Source: JAVBNJ01 sp031551625 (GTDB lineage: Bacteria > Bacteroidota > Bacteroidia > Bacteroidales > UBA932). From it: DNA of 41,505 nt. This document shows positions 21,775-30,515 of the stretch, in pieces (the stretch's first letter is position 1; the number at the start of each line of letters is the position of its first letter). Location: positions 1 to 41,505 of the forward strand of contig JAVBNJ010000020.1 of assembly GCA_031551625.1 (NCBI GenBank). The letters run 5' to 3'. The translations under genes and the position numbers were made by a program. The notes under the pieces were generated by a model. That model was not told the origin of the DNA. It ran no database searches and was given only the letters and a program-made list of their open reading frames with translations.

Positions 21775-23084
21775 TTGATTCCCCGTGCTTTTATTTCCAA
21801 ATATTTGTTGATGACTTCGGGCGTAAGGCGCGAAGGGTGTGTGTAAATGGATAGAATGTTGTGTTTGCGCAGTTGTTCGACAATAGCCGATTTTTCATAA
21901 CTAAGTTTTTCGACAATCACCTGCTCATAGCATTCCTCTTTGGTTTTCGGCGGGCGTGTTTCCATTTCTTTGAGTTCGGTGTTCTCAAAGAAAATTACTA
22001 TTACGGTATGCCGCTTGGCCATCATCGAAAGGTAGGTGAGCTGCCGCTGAATGGCCGTTACCGAATCGAAGTCGGTGAACACGAGCAATAGACTGCGGCT
22101 ATTCACATTCTTGGTAATGTGCTGGTAGAGCGCCGAGAAATCAGTTTCGGCAAACGTCGTGGTTTGTGCATACAACTTTTCGAGCAATTGTTGCATCTGT
22201 CCGGGCTGGCGTGATGCCGGGAGGAACGTGTCGGGTGTTTTCTCGAATGTCGCAAGTCCCGTACGATCGCCTTTAATCATCGACACATAGGCCAATGCCA
22301 GCGAGGCATTGATAGCGTGGTCGAGCAACGTCATTCCTTCAAATGCCGACTGCATCGGGCGGCCTTTGTCGATGAGGCAATATACATTTTGCGCACGCTC
22401 TTCCTGGAACACGTTTGTCATCAGCTTGTGGCGGCGGGCCGTGGCTTTCCAGTTGATGGTGCGGTAGTCGTCACCTTGCACGTAATCTTTTATCTGGTCG
22501 GGTTCCAGTTGCTGTCCTATTTTTCGGATACGCTTGCGGCCGTTATCAGTCAACCGGTTCGAAATGGCCATGAGTTCGTATTGTCGCAGGCAGAGGTACG
22601 ACGGGTACACTTTTACTTCGCATGTCGCACCGGATTTGAAGCGGCGACTTAACAATCCGATACGTGTAGAAACGAAAAGATTAGTTATACCGAATTTATA
22701 CACGCCACGCTTCACAGGGCGTAGTGTATAGGTGAGTGTTTTATCTTCTTTCGTATTCAGTTTTACATCAAAATAAAAGTCGCGCAGTTGGAAAATTACA
22801 GGCACTTCGTCGATAATGCGTACCGATACGGGAAATGTGTAATGATTGGAAATGTGTAGCCGGATTTCGTTTTCGTCGCCGTTCGAGAAGCGATCGCTAC
22901 AGGCGCGGTAGGCAGTCATGCGTTTCTTGCCGCGCCACAATTGTGCGAAGTCATACACGCAAAGTGCGAGTAGAAGCAGCAGTAGCAATTGCGCCAAGCT
23001 GAATATAAAAACGCTGGCATACCCTGCCACAAAGCAGCACACTACAATGGTTACGGCAATATAGAAACGGCGGTTAAGATACAT
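21771..23084 (-). CDS. DUF58 domain protein
   Basis: A 437-residue protein with two N-terminal membrane helices (about 8-50) and a cytoplasmic DUF58 region marked by IRKIGQQLEPDQIKDYVQGDDYRTINWKATARRHKLMTN, ending in a vWA-like fold (VYCLIDKGRPM, LLLVFTDFD). DUF58 proteins are regularly paired with MoxR-type AAA+ ATPases, whose gene lies 46 nt upstream. Together with the DUF4350, DUF4129, SpoIIM and RDD genes they form a conserved set thought to assemble or regulate envelope complexes. The precise function is not known. It is the last gene of this minus-strand cluster. Confidence 0.88.
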   Translation of the reverse strand: MYLNRRFYIAVTIVVCCFVAGYASVFIFSLAQLLLLLLLALCVYDFAQLWRGKKRMTAYRACSDRFSNGDENEIRLHISNHYTFPVSVRIIDEVPVIFQLRDFYFDVKLNTKEDKTLTYTLRPVKRGVYKFGITNLFVSTRIGLLSRRFKSGATCEVKVYPSYLCLRQYELMAISNRLTDNGRKRIRKIGQQLEPDQIKDYVQGDDYRTINWKATARRHKLMTNVFQEERAQNVYCLIDKGRPMQSAFEGMTLLDHAINASLALAYVSMIKGDRTGLATFEKTPDTFLPASRQPGQMQQLLEKLYAQTTTFAETDFSALYQHITKNVNSRSLLLVFTDFDSVTAIQRQLTYLSMMAKRHTVIVIFFENTELKEMETRPPKTKEECYEQVIVEKLSYEKSAIVEQLRKHNILSIYTHPSRLTPEVINKYLEIKARGIN

Positions 23085-23130
23085 ACATAATCTGTGAAAT
23101 CTGTATTTTCAAAATCGGTGTAGTCTGTGG

Positions 23131-24093
23131 TTATTTGGGCACTTCAATTTTCTCCATCAACCTCCGGCAAATTACGGCTGCCGAGTGGCCTTCCATTTCG
23201 GTTTCCGGTGCAAGGATTAAGCGGTGTTGCAATACCGGTACACTTACAAATTTGATATCGTCGGGTGTAACAAAATCGCGACCCTGCAAAATCGCATAAG
23301 CTTTCGATGCGTTGAGCAACGCCACCGATGCCCGCGGCGATGCACCGAGGTAAATAGCGGGGCTTTTGCGCGTGGCAAGTGTAATGTCGGTAATGTATTT
23401 TAACAAACTATCGTCCACAAAAACTTTTCCAACTAATTCTTTAAAAGTAAGGATATCGGTTTTGGTGAGCACTGGTTCTACGGCTTTCAGCCGGGTGAGG
23501 TTTTTGTTTTCGTGGTGACGTTTCAGTACTTCCAACTCTTCGTCGGCCGAGGGGTAGCCCACGGTAATTTTCATCAGGAACCGGTCGAGCTGCGCTTCAG
23601 GCAAGCGATAGGTACCTTCTTGTTCAATGGGGTTCTGCGTGGCAAGCACGGTATATATTTCGCTCATCGTGCGCGTAAAACCTTCGGTGGTTACCTGTCG
23701 TTCCTCCATTACTTCAAACAGCGCTGCTTGTGTTTTGGCCGGTGCGCGGTTAATTTCATCAATCAACACAATGTCGGCAAACACGGGGCCGTGGTGGAAT
23801 TCAAACTCATTGCTCTTGAGGTTGAACACCGAGGTGCCCAACACGTCCGACGGCATCAGGTCGGGGGTAAACTGTATGCGCGAATAATCGGCAGCTATCA
23901 AGTGTGCCACCAATTTTGCCAGCAGCGTTTTTGCCACTCCCGGTACGCCTTCGAGCAACACGTGCCCATTGGCCAACATGGCGGTCAGTACTAAATCAAC
24001 CGTCTGCTGCTGCCCGACGATAACGTCCGAAATCCGCTCTTTCAGCGCGGCTATTTTCTCCGAGAAGGCTTGTAAGTCCAATCTGTTTTCCAT
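23131..24093 (-). CDS. MoxR-family AAA+ ATPase
   Basis: A 320-residue AAA+ protein of the MoxR/RavA class, chaperone-like ATPases often acting with vWA or DUF58 partners. It shows Walker A GVPGVAKT (49-56), Walker B IVLIDEINRAPAKTQAALFEVMEERQV (Asp112-Glu113), sensor 1 ATQNPIEQEGTYRLPEAQLDRF, and a lid with LGASPRASVALLNASKAYAI. No signal peptide, so it is cytoplasmic. It begins 1 nt after the DUF4350 stop and precedes DUF58, so the three are surely cotranscribed. Confidence 0.93.
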   Translation of the reverse strand: MENRLDLQAFSEKIAALKERISDVIVGQQQTVDLVLTAMLANGHVLLEGVPGVAKTLLAKLVAHLIAADYSRIQFTPDLMPSDVLGTSVFNLKSNEFEFHHGPVFADIVLIDEINRAPAKTQAALFEVMEERQVTTEGFTRTMSEIYTVLATQNPIEQEGTYRLPEAQLDRFLMKITVGYPSADEELEVLKRHHENKNLTRLKAVEPVLTKTDILTFKELVGKVFVDDSLLKYITDITLATRKSPAIYLGASPRASVALLNASKAYAILQGRDFVTPDDIKFVSVPVLQHRLILAPETEMEGHSAAVICRRLMEKIEVPK

Positions 24094-24094
24094 A

Positions 24095-25315
24095 TCAATT
24101 AATATTATTTATTCTTGTAATTAAGTCTTTCATTTCATCATCACTCACGTGGCTGTTCGTGTCGATGGCATCGAGTTGGCGGAACAGGTTGGTACATGCA
24201 TCCAACGGTTGGTTGGTTTTAGCCGCAAAACGGGCAATAAATTCCCGTGTGTGAGCTTCGTTGATGATGTCGATGCCGTGCATACGTTTTAAGCGGTCGG
24301 CCCAATATACATATTTTTTGAGTATCAGGTCGGCATTGTTGTTCCTGTGCAGATAGAGCGATGCAATGGAATAGGCGAACTGCTGCAGGTTGTTCACCGG
24401 TTTTTTGATAACCGGAATGGGGCGCTGTTTGCGTTTGGCGGTGAACACGAAGAATAGCAACATTGCCACCATCAACACATACAATCCCCATCGCAGCGCG
24501 CGATGGCTGAGTATGTAGCGCAATGGCGATTGTTGAGAGCCTGTTGTATAAGAGTTGTTGCGCTCTTCCAATCGCACTATTGATTGTCCTTGCAGGTGCC
24601 CCAGCGTACGCCCTACAAAACCGTTGTTGAGCGTGTCGAGCACTCCGTAGTTGGTAAATAATTTTGGTAGCGTACACAGTAACAAGTTTCCTTTGCCAAA
24701 CGAATACTTTAGTAATACCGCTCCATTCCTGTCGTTATTGGCTAATACGGTGGCGGGAATATGCGGTTGCTGCAAGGTGATGCTGTCGTTATGATTTAGT
24801 GTTTCCTTTGGGTGTAAGTCGTAACAGGCCAACACACGGGGGATATGGTAAATAACGCTATCTGCCGTAAACCGGATTACACAGCTGGCTTTTTTTATTG
24901 TTAATGCCGACACTACGTCGTAATAATTGTAATCCATTTCCAATAATAATGTATCGAGCAGGCGATCATTCCACCGTTCGCTTGCCAATAGCACAGTGTT
25001 ACCCGCCGATATATAATTCAACAAATCAATTACCTCTTCTTTTTCCAGATAAAGAATATCTTTGGCAATTAACAGGTTTGCTTGCTTGACGCTGTCTTCG
25101 TGCAATAGTTGGTAAATTGTTTGATTGGAGTATTGATACGGATGTAATACGGATGCGCGCACCACGCTGTCGAACACATACGAACCGAACGGCTGCTTGT
25201 CGCTGTGGTGATACGATGACTCCCATGAAAATATAGGTTTCCTGTTCGCTTCCAGCAAATAGATGACGGCAAACAGTGCCGCAATGGACAGTATGTACAG
25301 CAATTTATTTTTCAT
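24095..25315 (-). CDS. DUF4350 domain membrane protein
   Basis: A 406-residue protein with an N-terminal membrane helix (LLYILSIAALFAVIYLLEAN, about 5-24) and a second near residue 275 (WGLYVLMVAMLLFFVFTAKR). The periplasmic part between them has the DUF4350 pattern: an opening ...PFGSYVFDSVV and LLNYISAGNTVLLASERW, like a glutamine-amidotransferase-type Rossmann fold without clear catalytic residues, then FGKGNLLLCTLPKLFTNYGVL. A cytoplasmic helical tail follows. The position between DUF4129 and MoxR is the usual one in Bacteroidota. Function unknown. Confidence 0.8.
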   Translation of the reverse strand: MKNKLLYILSIAALFAVIYLLEANRKPIFSWESSYHHSDKQPFGSYVFDSVVRASVLHPYQYSNQTIYQLLHEDSVKQANLLIAKDILYLEKEEVIDLLNYISAGNTVLLASERWNDRLLDTLLLEMDYNYYDVVSALTIKKASCVIRFTADSVIYHIPRVLACYDLHPKETLNHNDSITLQQPHIPATVLANNDRNGAVLLKYSFGKGNLLLCTLPKLFTNYGVLDTLNNGFVGRTLGHLQGQSIVRLEERNNSYTTGSQQSPLRYILSHRALRWGLYVLMVAMLLFFVFTAKRKQRPIPVIKKPVNNLQQFAYSIASLYLHRNNNADLILKKYVYWADRLKRMHGIDIINEAHTREFIARFAAKTNQPLDACTNLFRQLDAIDTNSHVSDDEMKDLITRINNIN

Positions 25316-25395
25316 TTTTCTTTTAACAACCTGACAGGTTTTGTTTCTTTTCCTGTTGGGTTTATTTGTAATGATCTAATTTTTTAGTTAGGTTT

Positions 25396-26124
25396 TTAAA
25401 TTCCTTTTATAATTTGTTTCGACAAATCTTCTGCTTTATCGTAGTCGATGCGCCCTGCTTCAAAATTTCCGTAGCGGATATACAGGAATAAACGCGACAG
25501 TTGTGTAAACGCCGGTTTCAAATCTTTCCGCCCGAGTGTGGCCACATATTCATTCACTGTTTTGTTGGCCTCCCATGCAATGAGTTCTTCCTCGTCGAGT
25601 TTTTTTAAGGTGTGCAAATAGCACCAGCGAATGGCATCGGCATGGTTGCCGGCAGCCAGTGCTGCGGCAATCAAGTGGTCGTAATCGTTGCGGTCAATAC
25701 GTTCCTCGCCCAGCGTGTAAGCCGGTTTTATTTTTTTATTGCGGAAGAATAATTTGGGTTTGAATACGAACAGTAGCAATACCAGTATGATTACCAGTAC
25801 TACCAACACTATCCAAAATACCGTGTTGGCTTGCGTTTTCGATATATGTACATTAAACAGCCGGTTGAACAGGCGCTGTATCGCTTCTCCAATGATCTCG
25901 CTGAGGCTGCGTCCTTCGATGCCGCTACTGTAATAATCGAATTCTTTTTTTTCTTTGAACGATTGTATAGTGTGCGTGTCGGGTGCGAGTGGTGCTACTG
26001 TTTTTTGTTCGTGCACGAATGTGAGCGAGTCGGCAGGCAATGCCGCTGCCCGGCTGCAAACACATGCCGCCAAACAGCATACAATAACCAGCCAAACCGT
26101 GCGCATCATCCTACAAATTGTCAA
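25396..26124 (-). CDS. DUF4129 domain membrane protein
   Basis: A 242-residue protein with a signal peptide or anchor (VWLVIVCCLAACVCSRAAALP), a periplasmic stretch, a membrane helix at about 103-127 (TVFWIVLVVLVIILVLLLFVF), and a cytoplasmic C-terminal DUF4129 domain: AIRWCYLHTLKKLDEEELIAWEANKTVNEYV, then LSRLFLYIRYGNFEAGRIDYDKAE. The start codon lies inside the end of the preceding membrane gene (14-bp overlap), indicating translational coupling. DUF4129 proteins travel with MoxR and DUF58 genes; biochemical role unknown. Confidence 0.82.
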   Translation of the reverse strand: MTICRMMRTVWLVIVCCLAACVCSRAAALPADSLTFVHEQKTVAPLAPDTHTIQSFKEKKEFDYYSSGIEGRSLSEIIGEAIQRLFNRLFNVHISKTQANTVFWIVLVVLVIILVLLLFVFKPKLFFRNKKIKPAYTLGEERIDRNDYDHLIAAALAAGNHADAIRWCYLHTLKKLDEEELIAWEANKTVNEYVATLGRKDLKPAFTQLSRLFLYIRYGNFEAGRIDYDKAEDLSKQIIKGI

Positions 26125-26995
26125 AGTTGTCCATGGGCGATTGCAGCGAAAGGTGTTCGTCCTTCTCGCGGCAGTGGAAATATTGAAATGCTATACCGAT
26201 AGTGGAAGCCGGCATTACTAAATACACTCCGAATGCGGCAATGAACGACGTAATGTAGCCTACTACTGCACCGTCCGATACAAGGTCGTTTGAAGGAGAA
26301 AGAGCGTTGGCGAATAACCATACGTACGACGGAATCATGAACAAGTATTGAATGACGCCGAACAGGATGCTCAATACTAATGACATGACAAACGTGCTAC
26401 CCCAGTTTTTCCAACCCAACGAAAATCCTTTTTTGAGCGACTCCCATGCATTCAAATTTTCGAAATACATAGGATAATAAATCAACATCAAAGCAGGTAT
26501 TGAAATTAGTAGCCCGATAGCGGCAAGGATAATAACTACCACTCCCAGCACCGGAATCAAAGCGACAAGAATTCCCGCTATCATCAGTACGACACCCAAG
26601 CCGCCAAGCAGGAGTGTCATGATTAATGTTTTCCCGATATAAGGAACGAAATACGCCAGATCTTTCAACGATGTTTGCGGCGTTAGTGTATCTTCTTCGT
26701 GGGCTTTGAGCAGCGCCAGGGCAAACGACGACATTACTATCCAGCTGCCCATTAGAAGCAGGATGTAGCCACCATAGGACGTAAGAATTTGCGTGTAATC
26801 CATGCTGGTCGGGTCCATAGCCATGCGGAAAATATCGCCCATGAAAAATCCCTGAATGGCTGCAAACGGCAAAGCCAGCAAAGCCCCGTATTTTAATAGC
26901 ACTTTCCAGTTTTCTTTGATAAAGCGGAAGGTGACATTTATCCGTTCGCCCAATTCGCGGCGTTCATAAAAATTAATTTTTCCGATTGTTTCCAT
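26111..26995 (-). CDS. Polytopic membrane protein of unknown function
   Basis: A 294-residue protein with about six hydrophobic segments (near residues 35-52, 75-98, 115-140, 145-170, 195-220, 245-275) after an N-terminal cytoplasmic helix (FYERRELGERINVTFRFIKENWKVLLKYG). I do not recognise a named domain with confidence; it resembles glycerophosphoryl-diester-type or DUF4013-like membrane proteins only in general layout. Overlaps at both ends (23 bp with the SpoIIM gene, 14 bp with DUF4129) tie it to the cluster, so a role in the same complex is likely. Confidence 0.7.
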   Translation of the reverse strand: METIGKINFYERRELGERINVTFRFIKENWKVLLKYGALLALPFAAIQGFFMGDIFRMAMDPTSMDYTQILTSYGGYILLLMGSWIVMSSFALALLKAHEEDTLTPQTSLKDLAYFVPYIGKTLIMTLLLGGLGVVLMIAGILVALIPVLGVVVIILAAIGLLISIPALMLIYYPMYFENLNAWESLKKGFSLGWKNWGSTFVMSLVLSILFGVIQYLFMIPSYVWLFANALSPSNDLVSDGAVVGYITSFIAAFGVYLVMPASTIGIAFQYFHCREKDEHLSLQSPMDNFDNL

Positions 26996-27950
26996 CGTTT
27001 TTTATTTTTGATAATTTATAAGGCCATAGTACAAAGTAGAATACTACAAAAGCGAGCGACAGCAAAATAACCAGCAGGCGCATGGCATCGGGCAAATCGG
27101 TGTGCCGTGTGATGAACGATTCGATAAACCCGGCTATCACAAAAATGGGGACAGTACCCACTACTATTTTTAATCCTTTCTTGGCACCGCGGCGGAATGA
27201 TTCCAACCGTGTATAGGTGCCCGGGAACAACCAGCCGTTGCCCATTGCCAAGCCTCCGGCTGCAGCTATAATGATAGCGGAGATTTCCAATGTGCCGTGT
27301 AACCAAACGGCGAGGAACGAATCCCAGAACAACCCGCGTTCCATGAAAAAATACTGGAAGGCGCCCAGCATCACTCCATTGGTAAACAATATATAACCGG
27401 TAGCGAGCGAAGTGAAAATGCCCGAAATAAATGCCCGGAACGATACCCACACGTTGTTCAGTGTAATGCCGAGAAACATGGGCACTTCGGCCGAAGATTT
27501 GTAAACTCCCATCGGATCTCCTTTATCAATATTGCGCAATGTCATATCCACATATTGGTCACCCAGGATAAGCCGTACAAAATCGCCGTCGTTGGCTGCC
27601 GACACGGCGCCTATCACCATAAAAAGGGCAAACAGCAGGAACGAATACAACAATTCTTTTCTCGCGTGGTACATGACCTGTGGCACCTCTTGTGTCCAGT
27701 AGGTAACAAGTCGCGAAAGCTTCTCCGATTTTTTACGGTAAATATACTGGTGCAGTTTCGATGAAAGGTTGTTAAGATAAGCGGGAACAGACGATTGCGG
27801 ATAGTGCGTACGTGCGAATGACAGATCGTTGGTTATGTCAATATACATACTGGCCAGCTGATCGGGTGTTTGCTGGTTCAGGTTCTGCAGGGACAATTCG
27901 TAGCGCTTCCATTTTTCCGTATTTTGTCGAACGAAAACAACTTCTTTCAT
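26973..27950 (-). CDS. Stage II sporulation protein M (SpoIIM) family membrane protein
   Basis: A 325-residue integral membrane protein of the SpoIIM family, despite the organism not being a spore former. An N-terminal soluble helical part (1-100: MKEVVFVRQNTEKWKRYELSL) leads to several membrane segments. Family signatures are LGITLNNVWVSFRAFISGIFT, GYILFTNGVMLGAFQYFF, WLHGTLEISAIIIAAAGGLAMG and GWLFPGTYTRLESFRRGAKKGLKI. In Bacteroidota such genes accompany RDD, MoxR and DUF58 genes. It is first in the cluster and divergent from the RDD gene; a TATTTTTG -7 element lies at 27992-27985 on the minus strand. Confidence 0.88.
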   Translation of the reverse strand: MKEVVFVRQNTEKWKRYELSLQNLNQQTPDQLASMYIDITNDLSFARTHYPQSSVPAYLNNLSSKLHQYIYRKKSEKLSRLVTYWTQEVPQVMYHARKELLYSFLLFALFMVIGAVSAANDGDFVRLILGDQYVDMTLRNIDKGDPMGVYKSSAEVPMFLGITLNNVWVSFRAFISGIFTSLATGYILFTNGVMLGAFQYFFMERGLFWDSFLAVWLHGTLEISAIIIAAAGGLAMGNGWLFPGTYTRLESFRRGAKKGLKIVVGTVPIFVIAGFIESFITRHTDLPDAMRLLVILLSLAFVVFYFVLWPYKLSKIKNDGNNRKN

Positions 27951-28036
27951 AGGTTTTTTTTAGCAAGGCCTTGTCATTAGGTTACAAAAATACACATTTT
28001 TTTAGTATATTTACGCATTAATTTTGAATAGCCAGC

Positions 28037-28777
28037 ATGGAAACCATTGAAGTATTGACCGGACAACACATAACCCTTGAATATAAACCGGCTTCTATTT
28101 TACAACGTATGGGTGCTCTGTTGTTTGATGCTCTTATACAAGGGGTATATGTTTTTATATTATTTATCTTCCTTTATAGCCTTTCTATTTTTGATATTTA
28201 TACTGAAAGTACTGCCATTATTTTGTTTTTCATTGTATTACTTCCGGTGCTTACCTACCACTTTTTTTTCGAATGGTTATGGAGTGGACAAACGCCAGGC
28301 AAAAAGGTATTGAATATAAAGGTAACAAACGAAGATGGTAGCGCTACTCGTGTAGGAGCCTATTTTCTGCGTTGGCTCTTGCGTCCGGTAGATATGTTAT
28401 TCTATGGCGGCGTAGGTGCATTGGTTATTATGCTTAGCAAAAAGCACCAACGTTTAGGCGACTTGGCGGCAGCTACGGTAGTGGTGCAAACGAATCCCGG
28501 ACGTACGGCGTTGCGGAATGACTACTATGTTTTCCCGCCCAACTATGAGCCGCATTACCCTCAAGTAACCGATCTGAGCAAAGGACAAATTCGATTTATT
28601 CAACAAACGCTGGCAACCCTTCCCTCCGGCTACGACCCGGCGGCCATGCAACAATTGGAAGAATTGGCACGGAAAGTGTGCAGCCGTTTGCAGGTGGCTC
28701 CCAAATCCGTTGACAGCCGCCGTTTCCTCGAAGATATTGTACGGGATTATAATTATTACGAGTCGTTGGGTATCTGA
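28037..28777 (+). CDS. RDD family membrane protein
   Basis: A 246-residue protein with an N-terminal RDD domain of three membrane segments (about 26-50, 58-80, 112-135). The motif runs LQRMGALLFDALIQG and later GQTPGKKVLNIKVTNEDG, RVGAYFLRWLLRP. The cytoplasmic C-terminal half (about 150-246) is helical with LARKVCSRLQVAPKSVDSRRFLEDIVRDYNYYE. RDD proteins are small channels or transporters of poorly known substrate. It is divergent from the SpoIIM/MoxR cluster, its normal partner in Bacteroidota; TAATTTTG at 28019-28026 is a -7 candidate very close to the ATG. Confidence 0.87.
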   Translation: METIEVLTGQHITLEYKPASILQRMGALLFDALIQGVYVFILFIFLYSLSIFDIYTESTAIILFFIVLLPVLTYHFFFEWLWSGQTPGKKVLNIKVTNEDGSATRVGAYFLRWLLRPVDMLFYGGVGALVIMLSKKHQRLGDLAAATVVVQTNPGRTALRNDYYVFPPNYEPHYPQVTDLSKGQIRFIQQTLATLPSGYDPAAMQQLEELARKVCSRLQVAPKSVDSRRFLEDIVRDYNYYESLGI

Positions 28778-28780
28778 TAA

Positions 28781-28811
28781 TTTGGTATTTCCCGAATTTT
28801 TGCTAAATTTG
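28781..28811 (+). promoter_or_regulatory. Consensus promoter of tnaA
   Basis: TTTG (28781-28784), an exact 19-nt spacer, and TAAATTTG (28804-28811) give a textbook Bacteroidota promoter directly after the RDD stop. The start near 28818 leaves an unusually long leader of about 200 nt before ATG 29018, holding a 28-codon open frame. Confidence 0.8.
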
Positions 28812-28833
28812 CAGAAATAAGAGCTATTTATTT

Positions 28834-28920
28834 ATGCATCAATTTGCAAAAATAGTTACACCAAAATTTTTCATCCGCAATCTCAAACAGCGCGATGCTT
28901 ACGGTGCGTTCGGCTGCTAA
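28834..28920 (+). CDS. Possible 28-residue leader peptide upstream of tnaA
   Basis: ATG 28834 to TAA 28920 lies wholly in the tnaA leader, in a different frame from tnaA. The peptide begins MHQFAKIVTPKFFIRN. E. coli TnaC reads MNILHICVTSKWFNID: Val8, Thr9, Lys11 and Phe13 coincide by position, and the essential Trp12 is replaced here by Phe. TnaC stalls the ribosome with tryptophan and so controls tnaA. The similarity is short and may be chance; there is no Trp and no Pro24 before the stop. 97 nt separate it from tnaA. Confidence 0.35.
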   Translation: MHQFAKIVTPKFFIRNLKQRDAYGAFGC

Positions 28921-29017
28921 GCCTGTTTTCCCACGACCTTTTCAATTTAATCAATATAACAAAAACAATTTATTAACTCATGCCAATAGTGTATATTGGC
29001 GTAAAATGTATAAAATT

Positions 29018-30391
29018 ATGGAACTACCTTTTGCAGAATCCTTCAAAATTAAAATGGTTGAAAACCTTCGCATCAGCACGCGTGCCGAACGTGAAAAATG
29101 GATCAAAGAAGCTAAAAACAACGTATTCCAGTTGAAAGCCGAGCAAGTGTATATCGACTTGCTTACCGATTCCGGAACCGGCGCCATGAGCGACAACCAA
29201 TGGGCAGCAATGATGACCGGCGACGAAAGTTATGCCGGCGCCCGCTCGTTCTTCCAATTGAAAGAAGTGATCGAAAAATTGACAGGTTTCAATTACATGA
29301 TTCCTACCCACCAGGGACGCGCTGCCGAAAACGTATTGTTTTCACACTTGGTAAAAGCCGGCGACATTATCCCCGGCAACTCGCATTTCGATACCACAAA
29401 GGGACACATCGAATCGCGCAAAGCAGTGGCCTATGACATTACCATTGACGATGCCAAAGACACGCAAAAAGAACTACCGTTCAAAGGCAACCCCGATCCA
29501 AAAAAACTGGAAAAAGTTTTGGCCGAAAGCGCTGACAAAATCCCGTTCATCATTGTTACCATCACCAACAACACGGCCGGTGGCCAACCGGTTTCAATGG
29601 AGTGTATGAAGGAAGTGCGCAAGATTGCCGACAAATACAAAAAGCCGGTATTGTTCGATTCGGCCCGCTTTGCCGAAAATGCCTACTTCATCAAAACACG
29701 TGAAAAAGGATACGAAAACAAAACGATTAAAGAAATTGTAAAAGAAATGTTTTCGTATGCCGATGGTATGACCATGAGCGCCAAGAAAGACGGCATTGTG
29801 AATATCGGAGGTTTTATTGCCACGCGCAAACAAGAATGGTACGAAGGAGCTAAAAAATTCTGTATTCCGTTCGAAGGGTATTTGACTTACGGTGGTATGG
29901 CTGGCCGCGATATGGCTGCCTTGGCTGTGGGCTTGAACGAAGCAACAGAATTCGAATACTTGCAAACACGTATCAAACAAATCGAATACTTGGGCGCGAA
30001 ACTCGACGAGTATGGTATTCCTTACCAACGTCCTGCAGGCGGCCACGCTATTTTTGTAGATGTGTCGAAAGTATTGACCAGTATTCCGAAAGAAGAATTT
30101 CCGGCACAAACGTTGACTATTGAGCTGTATCTCGAAGCCGGTATCCGTGCTTGCGAAATCGGTTACTTGTTGGCAGACCGTGATCCCATCACCCGCGAAA
30201 ACCGTTTCGGCGGACTGGATTTGTTACGCTTGTGCATCCCGCGCCGCGTATACACCAACAATCACATGGATGTGATTGCGGCTGCGTTGAAAAACGTATA
30301 CGACCGTCGTGATAAAATTACCCGCGGTGTGAAGATCGTGAAAGAAGCCGAACTTATGCGCCACTTCACGGTGGAATTGGAACGCTTATAA
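29018..30391 (+). CDS. tnaA: Tryptophanase
   Basis: TnaA splits L-tryptophan into indole, pyruvate and ammonia with pyridoxal phosphate. The protein has 457 residues from MELPFAESFKIKMVE (ATG 29018), the start shared by Bacteroides tryptophanases; the frame is open to 28895, but the added 41 residues have no counterpart. Visible are the LLTDSGTGAMSDNQWAAMM and IPTHQGRAAENVLF segments, FDSARFAENAYFI, and the cofactor lysine motif MSAKKDG (Lys256-Lys257). Tyrosine phenol-lyase is the closest relative, but overall sequence fits tryptophanase. Single gene with its own promoter and a long leader; a terminator hairpin follows. No tnaB permease is adjacent. Confidence 0.93.
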   Translation: MELPFAESFKIKMVENLRISTRAEREKWIKEAKNNVFQLKAEQVYIDLLTDSGTGAMSDNQWAAMMTGDESYAGARSFFQLKEVIEKLTGFNYMIPTHQGRAAENVLFSHLVKAGDIIPGNSHFDTTKGHIESRKAVAYDITIDDAKDTQKELPFKGNPDPKKLEKVLAESADKIPFIIVTITNNTAGGQPVSMECMKEVRKIADKYKKPVLFDSARFAENAYFIKTREKGYENKTIKEIVKEMFSYADGMTMSAKKDGIVNIGGFIATRKQEWYEGAKKFCIPFEGYLTYGGMAGRDMAALAVGLNEATEFEYLQTRIKQIEYLGAKLDEYGIPYQRPAGGHAIFVDVSKVLTSIPKEEFPAQTLTIELYLEAGIRACEIGYLLADRDPITRENRFGGLDLLRLCIPRRVYTNNHMDVIAAALKNVYDRRDKITRGVKIVKEAELMRHFTVELERL

Positions 30392-30417
30392 TTTCCCACG
30401 AATTTCGTAGATTTTTG

Positions 30418-30447
30418 AAATGGAGCCGCTTTTAAGCGGCTCCATTT
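30418..30447 (+). terminator. Terminator hairpin after tnaA
   Basis: AAATGGAGCCGCT (30418-30430) pairs with AGCGGCTCCATTT (30435-30447), 13 bp with loop TTTA; TGTTTTG follows. It ends the tnaA transcript 26 nt after the stop codon. Confidence 0.85.
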
Positions 30448-30477
30448 TGTTTTGAAAAATAGCAGAAGCAAAAATAA

Positions 30478-30509
30478 TTTGTATATCAAAAAAAATTTTC
30501 TTTTCTTTG
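30478..30509 (+). promoter_or_regulatory. Promoter of structured RNA copy R
   Basis: TTTG (30478-30481), 20-nt spacer and TTTCTTTG (30502-30509), one mismatch from TAnnTTTG. CAGTATTATAACGTTCTTT follows, as in copies L and M. The start would be near 30516. Confidence 0.5.
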
Positions 30510-30515
30510 CAGTAT

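Noticed and set aside
28895..29017. Extended tnaA start at ATG 28895
   Set aside because: The additional 41 residues are not like the family; MELPFAES at 29018 is the usual start, and the upstream stretch overlaps the leader ORF in another frame.
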